22,567 bases of DNA, taken from positions 1-22,567 of IMG/VR virus record IMGVR_UViG_3300025072_000059; one strand, 5' to 3'. The translations under genes were made by a program, and so were the position numbers. Origin of the DNA: a virus. Positions 5,530-10,258 of this stretch are shown here, piece after piece. Below the pieces are notes generated by a model that did no database searches, was not told the origin of the DNA, and saw only the letters and a list, made by a program, of their open reading frames with translations. Position 1 is the first letter of the stretch. Every line of letters begins with the position of its first letter.

Positions 5530-5682
5530 CTACCCGTAAAAGGCTAATATTTGTCCATATACTTCTATAAATGTATATAGCCATACTATAGAGAATACTA
5601 TTACTCCTGTTGTTTTTAATATTTTACCTACTAATTGTAATCGTGAAGACACTGTAAATCTTCTTGCTTTTGTTTTATTCAT
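5530..5682 (-). CDS. Small single-span membrane protein (50 aa)
   Basis: Basic cytoplasmic-type N-terminus (MNKTKARRFTVSSRLQLVGK) followed by a hydrophobic span around residues 23-40 (KTTGVIVFSIVWLYTF) and a short tail ending ILAFYG before TAG. No known family. It follows the tRNA-like element at 5706-5773. Confidence 0.55.
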   Translation of the reverse strand: MNKTKARRFTVSSRLQLVGKILKTTGVIVFSIVWLYTFIEVYGQILAFYG

Positions 5683-5705
5683 TTTATTTATTTTAAATTG
5701 TTAGA

Positions 5706-5773
5706 GACTAGGAGCGATTACAACCCGCTCGAGGTTCTGTATTGCCATACTTCTTCTTCCTCACTATCTAGTC
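5706..5773 (-). ncRNA. tRNA-like three-way RNA
   Basis: This 68-nt element starts directly after the stop codon of the 5774-6067 gene. GACTAG pairs with CTAGTC as an acceptor-like stem. A middle arm uses GAGG/CCTC and an inner GTAT/ATAC hairpin. A T-arm-like hairpin GAGCG/CGCTC has the loop GGTTGTAAT, close to the tRNA consensus GGTTCGAATC. It has no recognisable D arm or anticodon. It may be a degenerate tRNA, a 3' end protection structure or a processing signal. Confidence 0.4.
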
Positions 5774-6067
5774 TTATGCTGCTACTTCTATTTCTACTTC
5801 TGTATCTTCAGTTTCTTTTGGCTCTGCTAAGATATTCTCAACAACCGCTTCAGTTCCTCTGATTAATTTTGGTATATTATTTGTTGCAGTATAGCTTTTA
5901 TACTTCTCAAAACATGCTAGATTATCTAGTGTTTCTTTCATTACTTCATAAGCTTTATCGTGATCGTAAGTAATCTTATCACCGCTTTTGTTTACGAACT
6001 CAATTAGAGTTCCTTGTCCGAGTAGTGATTTTCTAATCACAAATCTCTTTGATTTTACTGTTGCCAT
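5774..6067 (-). CDS. KRFVIRKSLLG-family protein, longer paralog
   Basis: 97 residues starting MATVKSKRFVIRKSLLGQGT. The N-terminal 70 residues align with the 9123-9335 protein: KRFVIxKSLxG, then a strand-rich segment with TYxHD, then CFxxYxxYTxxNxIP. An acidic tail (EPKETEDTEVEIEVAA) is unique to this copy. The compact, strand-rich basic start plus acidic tail recalls small nucleic-acid-binding proteins, but this is only an analogy. It is preceded by promoter element 3 and a 12-codon leader ORF. Confidence 0.7.
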   Translation of the reverse strand: MATVKSKRFVIRKSLLGQGTLIEFVNKSGDKITYDHDKAYEVMKETLDNLACFEKYKSYTATNNIPKLIRGTEAVVENILAEPKETEDTEVEIEVAA

Positions 6068-6068
6068 T

Positions 6069-6107
6069 TTATTTATTTTTTATGGTTATTAATTCGTTTC
6101 GTTTCAT
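6069..6107 (-). CDS. Possible 12-residue leader peptide
   Basis: Reads MKRNELITIKNK and stops one nucleotide before the ATG of the 97-residue gene. Its ATG begins 12 nt after the predicted +1 of promoter element 3, about the same distance as the first genes after elements 1 and 2. It could couple translation to the next gene or be chance in A/T-rich DNA. Confidence 0.3.
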   Translation of the reverse strand: MKRNELITIKNK

Positions 6108-6110
6108 ATA

Positions 6111-6145
6111 TATATTATCTGATACATATCGTATTTAGTTTGTAA
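6111..6145 (-). promoter_or_regulatory. Leftward promoter element 3 (T7-like register)
   Basis: Minus strand: TTACAAACTAAATACGA, 8 bases, AGATAATATA. Predicted +1 is G at 6119, giving a 52-nt leader to the ATG at 6067. The element begins immediately after the stop of the upstream gene (6146-6382). Confidence 0.65.
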
Positions 6146-6382
6146 TTATTGCGATAGTATTTGAACATTTTCTATCCAAGTGGAATATTTATATATTTTA
6201 GTGTTATCCATCGCTATTCTTGCTGTAAGTGGATGAGATTTTCTTAATTGCTTCCATATTATTTCATATCGAGTTTCTTCGTCTTCAAATAACCAATTAC
6301 TTGGCTTAATATAAAAACATATATTCACCGGTATTTCTGTTAATACTAGTCTCGCACCTATTTTTATTCTTTCTTCATTCAT
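6146..6382 (-). CDS. Hypothetical protein (78 aa)
   Basis: Starts MNEERIKIGARLVLTEIPVN. Mixed strand and helix composition with several Trp residues. No family recognised. It overlaps the upstream gene by 8 nt and ends exactly at promoter element 3. Confidence 0.6.
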   Translation of the reverse strand: MNEERIKIGARLVLTEIPVNICFYIKPSNWLFEDEETRYEIIWKQLRKSHPLTARIAMDNTKIYKYSTWIENVQILSQ

Positions 6383-6707
6383 TTTCGTTAAATATTTCTA
6401 TTAATTTTTTAATTTCTTTCTCTGCTAATTTAGTTATTTGACGTGAAAAACCACCGATATGAAACTCAATTAACTCTTCTTCATTATATTTTCTAAATTC
6501 TTTCCAATCATAAATCGTTATTCTAGCATTAGTTCCAAGCGAATTAGATACTTCTAAATCTAATAGCCACTCGAATTGAACTTTATCATCTATTCCACCT
6601 ACATAATCTGGTGAACCAAATATTACTCTTAATTCTTCTATTGTAGAATATACAGTACTTCCATGCCACGATGTTCCGTGCCAATACTTTATTTCTTTAT
6701 CTTCCAT
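6375..6707 (-). CDS. Conserved phage protein, FGSPxYVGGxDxKVQFEW family
   Basis: The 110-residue protein contains LRVIFGSPDYVGGIDDKVQF and, further on, ITIYDWKEFRKY and FHIGGFS. This set of blocks is familiar from small uncharacterised proteins in many phages. It looks like a compact alpha/beta protein. No catalytic residues can be identified. It is preceded by the recurrent AAATAGAAATTATG leader, whose TAG is near the stop of the upstream gene. Confidence 0.7.
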   Translation of the reverse strand: MEDKEIKYWHGTSWHGSTVYSTIEELRVIFGSPDYVGGIDDKVQFEWLLDLEVSNSLGTNARITIYDWKEFRKYNEEELIEFHIGGFSRQITKLAEKEIKKLIEIFNENE

Positions 6708-6716
6708 AATTTCTAT

Positions 6717-6980
6717 TTATTTGTATTTATTTAATAATCTAGTTGTTAGATTATATATTGCTAAATCATATATTCTAAAGTAAAACAAATCATCTTCATC
6801 ATGGAATTCACTTACGCAGTTATCATAATCTTGTATTGTAGGATAATGCTTTTGAGCTTCTTCATTTTCTTTTAAAAACTTTTCTAAATATTCTTTAGAT
6901 TCTTTTTTTAATTCTTTTAACTCTTCATAAATCTTAGCTAGCATTTGCGCTGCTTCTGTTATGTCTTCTATTTCTTTCAT
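6717..6980 (-). CDS. Hypothetical coiled-coil protein (87 aa)
   Basis: Residues about 10-45 form a Lys/Glu-rich coiled coil (IYEELKELKKESKEYLEKFL). The C-terminal part has an acidic patch HDEDD followed by an aromatic helix. Its start overlaps the stop of the upstream gene by 4 nt. No family recognised. Confidence 0.6.
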   Translation of the reverse strand: MKEIEDITEAAQMLAKIYEELKELKKESKEYLEKFLKENEEAQKHYPTIQDYDNCVSEFHDEDDLFYFRIYDLAIYNLTTRLLNKYK

Positions 6981-7141
6981 AATTTCTCTTGTTTTATTTT
7001 CATTATTAGTGCTCTGTATTGATTTATTACTATATTAAATTCTTGTGTTGTTAATTTATTTTGAATTAACTCACTCCATGGGTCGATAGCATTCTCCCAA
7101 CACCACGCACCTAAATCTTGTATTTTTATATCTTCTGTCAT
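6977..7141 (-). CDS. Hypothetical 54-residue protein
   Basis: Reads MTEDIKIQDLGAWCWENAID and PWSELIQNKLTTQEFNIVIN, then a basic end. Preceded by the recurrent TAGAAATTATG-like context and ending in a 4-nt ATGA overlap with the next gene, both signs of a real gene. The Trp-rich start is distinctive, but no family is recognised. Confidence 0.55.
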   Translation of the reverse strand: MTEDIKIQDLGAWCWENAIDPWSELIQNKLTTQEFNIVINQYRALIMKIKQEKL

Positions 7142-7146
7142 AATTT

Positions 7147-7389
7147 CTATTTTATAATTATTAATTTATAATCTTTATACTTGTCTTTTAATAATTCTTT
7201 TCGAGCATAGTTTTCAGCGTTTTCACGTTGTAGTGTAGAATACTCAGAGTATCCTTCTGGTCCACTATAATGAGTCGTTACATATCCACTATCTACTATA
7301 ATTTCTTTTCTTTCTGGCATACTTTTACTGAAAGTTTGAGTTAGCCAAGCACTTTTTAATGCTTCTTTATATTTATCTTTATTATTCAT
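7147..7389 (-). CDS. Hypothetical protein (80 aa)
   Basis: Charged protein starting MNNKDKYKEALKSAWLTQTF, with a central Gly/Ser/Tyr-rich segment (VTTHYSGPEGYSEYSTL) and a basic helical end. No family recognised. Spacing to the next gene is 5 nt. Confidence 0.6.
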   Translation of the reverse strand: MNNKDKYKEALKSAWLTQTFSKSMPERKEIIVDSGYVTTHYSGPEGYSEYSTLQRENAENYARKELLKDKYKDYKLIIIK

Positions 7390-7396
7390 ATTTTTA

Positions 7397-7573
7397 TTAT
7401 TTATAAATTACTTTTTCATATCTAGTGTGATTTTCTTTTACAATTGTAATAACTTCATTGTACAATTTACTTTTAATTGCATCAACGAATTCTCTAGCGT
7501 AATACTCTTCATGAAATATTGCTATTTCATTGTAATACTTTCCATATCGTTTTCTTAATCTAACTTTATACAT
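7397..7573 (-). CDS. Hypothetical basic protein (58 aa)
   Basis: Reads MYKVRLRKRYGKYYNEIAIF and continues HEEYYAREFVDAIK, ending YEKVIYK. It has a basic, aromatic N-terminus with an amphipathic helix following. It fills an otherwise empty 200-nt gap between two genes on the same strand and uses similar codons. No family recognised. Confidence 0.55.
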   Translation of the reverse strand: MYKVRLRKRYGKYYNEIAIFHEEYYAREFVDAIKSKLYNEVITIVKENHTRYEKVIYK

Positions 7574-7593
7574 AATTTTTTTTATTTAATTTT

Positions 7594-7806
7594 TTATCTT
7601 GGTAATCTACCAAAAGGTATGTTTTCATCAACGTAGTCGATATCATTATCTTCATTATCTTCTAATTCATCTTCTAATCTATTCATTAGGTTTTTCAATT
7701 CTGATATTAATTCTTCTACAAATTCTATTTTATCTTCATCATAATCAAAGTGTCTTTCAAAATTGAAATGCACTTCATCTAATATTCTATTTACGTATTT
7801 ATTCAT
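7594..7806 (-). CDS. Hypothetical very acidic protein (70 aa)
   Basis: Starts MNKYVNRILDEVHFNFERHF and becomes very acidic (NRLEDELEDNEDNDIDY), ending PFGRLPR. It could be a charge-based inhibitor or DNA mimic, but there is no family evidence. It overlaps the upstream gene by 4 nt. Confidence 0.6.
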   Translation of the reverse strand: MNKYVNRILDEVHFNFERHFDYDEDKIEFVEELISELKNLMNRLEDELEDNEDNDIDYVDENIPFGRLPR

Positions 7807-7985
7807 TTTTTATATATTTTATTCATTAAATCTTCAACTAAGTCTTCCTCAGTTTCTCCTTCTTCTAATTGACAATTTAATTCTACGAATTCTTTTATCA
7901 TATTATACATTTCCTCACTTGAATAACCATCAAAAATAATTCCAAAGTGATTTAAAGTATCTTCATTCCATTTATATTCTTTCAT
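7803..7985 (-). CDS. Hypothetical acidic protein (60 aa)
   Basis: Reads MKEYKWNEDTLNHFGIIFDG followed by an acidic helical region (CQLEEGETEEDLVEDLMNKI). Preceded by the recurrent AAATAGAAATTATG leader. No family recognised. Confidence 0.6.
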   Translation of the reverse strand: MKEYKWNEDTLNHFGIIFDGYSSEEMYNMIKEFVELNCQLEEGETEEDLVEDLMNKIYKK

Positions 7986-7996
7986 AATTTCTATTT

Positions 7997-8107
7997 TTAT
8001 TCATTTACATATCCATTACCTTGTATCCATTTTAGTATGTAATCAAGTTGATATTCTGTTAATTCGTTATTTTCTATTAATTCTACGAGAGTTTCTTTAT
8101 TTTCCAT
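7997..8107 (-). CDS. Hypothetical 36-residue protein
   Basis: Reads MENKETLVELIENNELTEYQ then LDYILKWIQGNGYVNE, a compact helical mini-protein. It lies between two recurrent AAATAGAAATTATG leaders, one before its own start and one after its stop, which argues that it is translated. Confidence 0.5.
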   Translation of the reverse strand: MENKETLVELIENNELTEYQLDYILKWIQGNGYVNE

Positions 8108-8112
8108 AATTT

Positions 8113-8325
8113 CTATTTATTTAATAGTGTTAAAGTTTCTAAATAAGTTTCTTTCATTAAGTCATATTCTTCTTGACTTATATTTCCTTGAAATAAATCT
8201 TCATCTAACCATTCTATATAGTTTTCTACATTTTCTATTGCTAATTCTATTGGAGTATAACTTGTTTTATGTGTATTACATGATACTACAGTGAATATAC
8301 TTATTGTTATTATTATTTTTTTCAT
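8113..8325 (-). CDS. Small predicted lipoprotein (70 aa)
   Basis: Basic start and hydrophobic segment MKKIIITISIFTVVSC form a lipoprotein signal, with Cys16 as the predicted lipidated residue (lipobox VVSC). The mature part is acidic and helical (ENVENYIEWLDEDLFQGN). This is the second small lipoprotein of the leftward module. The final AAA TAG is part of the AAATAGAAATTATG leader of the next gene. Confidence 0.7.
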   Translation of the reverse strand: MKKIIITISIFTVVSCNTHKTSYTPIELAIENVENYIEWLDEDLFQGNISQEEYDLMKETYLETLTLLNK

Positions 8326-8334
8326 AATTTCTAT

Positions 8335-8463
8335 TTATTTTAATAGTGAGTAAATATCATCAGTGATTGTTTCAAAGTATTTGTCGAAAGAATCAGTTTT
8401 TTTGTTATATTTATAAAGTGATTTTATAAGTATTTTGATTAGTTTAAGTTTTAAGTTTGTCAT
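8335..8463 (-). CDS. Hypothetical 42-residue protein
   Basis: Starts with a basic helix MTNLKLKLIKILIKSLYKYN and ends with an acidic helix (FETITDDIYSLLK). The strong amphipathic N-terminus could bind membrane or nucleic acid. Preceded by the recurrent leader and followed by TAAATAGAAATTATG. Confidence 0.5.
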   Translation of the reverse strand: MTNLKLKLIKILIKSLYKYNKKTDSFDKYFETITDDIYSLLK

Positions 8464-8474
8464 AATTTCTATTT

Positions 8475-8669
8475 TTATATAATTTCTAATATTGATTTTG
8501 GTAAGTCAAATTTGTTAAAATAAGTTAAACCTGAGTGATTAAAATTATTTACTTTAGTGATTAATTTATTTAAGAGTCTATTTGAATATAAGTCTTTTAA
8601 GTAAAAACCAATGTAAATTTGATTATTTTGTTTAAGTTTCTTTGTTTTTATGTGATTTGATTTATACAT
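8475..8669 (-). CDS. Hypothetical basic protein (64 aa), first gene after promoter element 4
   Basis: Lys/Asn-rich protein beginning MYKSNHIKTKKLKQNNQIYI, with a mixed C-terminal half ending PKSILEII. Its ATG lies 22 nt after the predicted +1 of promoter element 4. No family recognised. The very high A/T content at third positions matches its neighbours. Confidence 0.55.
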   Translation of the reverse strand: MYKSNHIKTKKLKQNNQIYIGFYLKDLYSNRLLNKLITKVNNFNHSGLTYFNKFDLPKSILEII

Positions 8670-8682
8670 TTTGTTTGTTTAT

Positions 8683-8717
8683 TATATTATCTATTGAGTA
8701 TCGTATTTCGTTTGTAA
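8683..8717 (-). promoter_or_regulatory. Leftward promoter element 4 (T7-like register)
   Basis: Minus strand: TTACAAACGAAATACGA, 8 bases, AGATAATATA. Predicted +1 is G at 8691, with a 22-nt leader to the ATG at 8669. It differs from elements 1-3 by one base in the upstream block (ACAAACGA instead of ACAAACTA). Confidence 0.65.
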
Positions 8718-8736
8718 TTAATTGATTTCTAATTTC

Positions 8737-8865
8737 TTAAAAGAAACATGGTAAACCTACGTTTAAATAGTCAAGTGTGATAATTGTTGTTAGTAAAATA
8801 CTTATTATTATATATATTTTTAATTCTGTTTTCTTGTTTAATTTGTTGTAATTTTTATTAGTCAT
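8737..8865 (-). CDS. Small single-span membrane protein (42 aa)
   Basis: Reads MTNKNYNKLNKKTELKIYII, then hydrophobic ISILLTTIITLDYLNVGL, ending PCFF. A basic N-terminus and one membrane span. It overlaps the upstream 34-residue frame by 8 nt. No family recognised. Confidence 0.5.
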   Translation of the reverse strand: MTNKNYNKLNKKTELKIYIIISILLTTIITLDYLNVGLPCFF

Positions 8866-8962
8866 AAGAGTGTATTTTTGTTAGTTTGTTAATAATTTGT
8901 TTTAAGTCTAATACTTCTTCTCTTTGTCTATCAACAAGATAGAGAGTATTATTAGTTCTCAT
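8858..8962 (-). CDS. Hypothetical 34-residue protein
   Basis: Reads MRTNNTLYLVDRQREEVLDL then KQIINKLTKIHSYD, a charged, helical mini-protein. It overlaps the next gene by 8 nt. Its start codon lies inside the acceptor-like strand of the tRNA-like hairpin at 8956-9000, so the RNA fold could mask the start. Confidence 0.4.
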   Translation of the reverse strand: MRTNNTLYLVDRQREEVLDLKQIINKLTKIHSYD

Positions 8963-9000
8963 AAGTAGAATCGAACTACTATCAAACTTCCAAGTGAGAA
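8956..9000 (-). ncRNA. tRNA-like acceptor/T-arm minihelix
   Basis: TTCTCA pairs with TGAGAA, enclosing a canonical T-arm (AGTAG, loop TTCGATT, CTACT at 8964-8980). The 13-nt linker CTTGGAAGTTTGAT region replaces the D and anticodon arms. An extended tRNA using bases up to about 9063 does not give a proper D arm. The helix includes the ATG of the 8858-8962 frame. It may be a decayed tRNA or a regulatory tRNA mimic. Confidence 0.3.
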
Positions 9001-9122
9001 TGTATATATTCATATTTGATTTACCAGGGAATATAGAACTAACTGGACTATGGTTTCATGAGTGAAATACTTTCTTGATTTAAAATCTCAGACTGTCCAC
9101 TTCATGTTTATACAAACTGAGT

Positions 9123-9335
9123 TTACTTTGCCCAGTTTGGTATTTTATTACTATTTGTGTAATTTCCATACTCATTGAAACATTTCATACTTAGTAATCT
9201 TTCTTGATTTAGTGAAAATACTTCGTCGTGATTGTAAGTATAAGTTTCATCTTTTTTATTTGTGAAAGTTATTTCAACATTTTTTCCGATTAGTGATTTG
9301 CTTATTACAAATCTTTTTTTAGTTAATTTAGTCAT
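9123..9335 (-). CDS. KRFVISKSLIG-family protein, short paralog
   Basis: 70 residues starting MTKLTKKRFVISKSLIGKNV. It aligns over its whole length with the first 70 residues of the 5774-6067 protein (shared KRFVIxKSLxG, TYxHD, CFxxYxxYTxxNxIP) but lacks the acidic tail and ends NWAK. It also follows a promoter element (9392-9426) with a long leader. Function unknown. The pair indicates an old gene duplication with parallel regulation. Confidence 0.7.
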   Translation of the reverse strand: MTKLTKKRFVISKSLIGKNVEITFTNKKDETYTYNHDEVFSLNQERLLSMKCFNEYGNYTNSNKIPNWAK

Positions 9336-9391
9336 AATTGATATTTTTTATTTAGTTATTAATTTAATTTATTTGTTTGTTTGTTTACATT

Positions 9392-9426
9392 TATATTATC
9401 TATTTGCAGTCGTATTTAGTTTGTGA
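9392..9426 (-). promoter_or_regulatory. Leftward promoter element 5 (T7-like register)
   Basis: Minus strand: TCACAAACTAAATACGA, 8 bases, AGATAATATA. Predicted +1 is G at 9400, with a 65-nt leader to the ATG at 9335. Near the leader start is a start-stop pair, ATGTAA. The base after AATACGA is C, as in T7. Confidence 0.65.
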
Positions 9427-9427
9427 A

Positions 9428-9532
9428 TTATTTCTTTATTTCATTATTCCATTTTTTATTTATTAAAGCAAATATTAGAAAACATGATACTAAAGATAAA
9501 GAAATGATTTGTATTATTATTGTTGGTAACAT
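9428..9532 (-). CDS. Small membrane peptide (34 aa)
   Basis: Reads MLPTIIIQIISLSLVSCFLI then FALINKKWNNEIKK, a hydrophobic span followed by a basic tail. Promoter element 6 is 33 nt upstream by its predicted +1, and its stop is 1 nt before element 5. This one-gene, one-promoter layout suggests its dose is controlled separately. No family recognised. Confidence 0.5.
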   Translation of the reverse strand: MLPTIIIQIISLSLVSCFLIFALINKKWNNEIKK

Positions 9533-9556
9533 TGTAATTAGTTTTTGTTTGTTATA

Positions 9557-9591
9557 TATATTATCTAATGATAGTCGTATTTGGATTGTAA
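9557..9591 (-). promoter_or_regulatory. Leftward promoter element 6 (T7-like register)
   Basis: Minus strand: TTACAATCCAAATACGA, 8 bases, AGATAATATA. Predicted +1 is G at 9565. It starts right after the stop of the 9593-9700 peptide. In this copy AATACGACT matches the T7 promoter core exactly. Confidence 0.65.
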
Positions 9592-9592
9592 G

Positions 9593-9700
9593 TTATATTG
9601 GCATGTGAATACCAATTGTTATTGCATTGTATATTACTACAGATATGATAGTGATAAAGAAGATAGCGGTTAGAACGAGTGGTAAGTTAATTGATTTCAT
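9593..9700 (-). CDS. Small membrane peptide (35 aa), most promoter-proximal leftward gene
   Basis: Reads MKSINLPLVLTAIFFITIIS then VVIYNAITIGIHMPI, a single hydrophobic span with few charges. It is the first leftward gene after the divergent boundary, driven by element 7 (+1 predicted at 9746, 46-nt leader). Early membrane peptides of phages often act on host membrane processes, but nothing specific can be inferred. Confidence 0.5.
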   Translation of the reverse strand: MKSINLPLVLTAIFFITIISVVIYNAITIGIHMPI

Positions 9701-9737
9701 TTGAATTGTTTTAAGTTATTATTAATTGATTTACATA

Positions 9738-9772
9738 TATATTATCTATCATTGGTCGTATTGAGATTGTGA
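9738..9772 (-). promoter_or_regulatory. Leftward promoter element 7 (T7-like register)
   Basis: Minus strand: TCACAATCTCAATACGA, 8 bases, AGATAATATA. Predicted +1 is G at 9746. The upstream block is the most diverged of the seven (ACAATCTC). It is the first element next to the G-rich boundary region. ATGTAA occurs about 10 nt downstream of +1, as in element 5. Confidence 0.6.
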
Positions 9773-9781
9773 AGATGGATA

Positions 9782-9919
9782 GGGGCTGAAAGGGGGCCAA
9801 AGGGTAGGGGTGGGGGAGGGGGGAGGGAGGGGAAGGGATCGATGATTATCCTAGGAAACATGGGGGCTGGGTAAAAAAATATCGTTTTGGTTTTAAAAAA
9901 AAGAGGGGAGGGGAGGGGG
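9782..9919 (+). other. G-rich tract at divergent module boundary (G-quadruplex potential)
   Basis: The plus strand has a run of G3-G6 blocks at 9782-9837 and a second cluster at 9905-9919 (GGGGAGGGGAGGGGG). Each has at least three or four G-tracts with 1-2 nt spacers, the pattern expected for intramolecular G-quadruplexes. The surrounding DNA is very A/T-rich. It separates the leftward and rightward modules and could be part of an origin, a roadblock or a packaging signal. No gene is supported here. Confidence 0.6.
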
Positions 9920-9923
9920 TAAC

Positions 9924-10156
9924 CCCAACGTTCTATATATCTCACAACTTTTTTATTTCAGTACCATTCCCTATCTCCTTAGGTACCTCTATATACGATA
10001 ATATATTCTATATTATCTTACTACCTATAGTATATATCCTTATATCCTTATATATACCTTATATAGGGGAGGAGGGAAAAAATTGATTATTTTTGTAAAT
10101 TTCTTGATTTATGTGTGAATAGCTATACTATACAACAATATAAAAAAATTATTTAA
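9924..10156 (+). promoter_or_regulatory. A/T-rich divergent region with candidate rightward promoters
   Basis: No gene is supported. The region has many TATA and TATATCC repeats. Two TATAG sites resemble the start box of T7-type promoters: CTACCTATAG ending at 10030 and CTTATATAGGGGAGGAGGG starting about 10057. A TATTTTTG box at 10088-10095 fits the Bacteroidota -7 consensus TAnnTTTG but lacks a clear -33 TTTG. Any of these could drive the late module. None has the AATACGA box of the leftward elements in register. Confidence 0.35.
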
Positions 10157-10255
10157 ATGAAACGCAATAAAATATCATCAACAGCTCTAGCAAAAAGGAT
10201 TTTTCTTAGATCACTAAAGAAGCGCACAAAGCATTTAACATTACGAAAATATTAA
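10157..10255 (+). CDS. Small basic peptide (32 aa) at start of rightward module
   Basis: Reads MKRNKISSTALAKRIFLRSL then KKRTKHLTLRKY, with about a third Lys/Arg. It starts in the context ATTTAAATG and ends 3 nt before the fibre-like gene. The charge suggests nucleic acid binding. No family recognised. Confidence 0.45.
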   Translation: MKRNKISSTALAKRIFLRSLKKRTKHLTLRKY

Positions 10256-10258
10256 AAC

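Noticed and set aside
9423-9608. Plus-strand frame of 61 codons.
   Set aside because: It is antisense to a promoter-linked membrane peptide and crosses two promoter elements.
9742-9945. Minus-strand frame rich in proline (67 codons).
   Set aside because: It is the complement of the G-rich tract, overlaps promoter element 7 and has low-complexity composition, so it is not a credible gene.
10088-10095. TATTTTTG matching the Bacteroidota -7 consensus TAnnTTTG.
   Set aside because: No TTTG box about 19-21 bases upstream. Mentioned only as a possibility in the boundary region.
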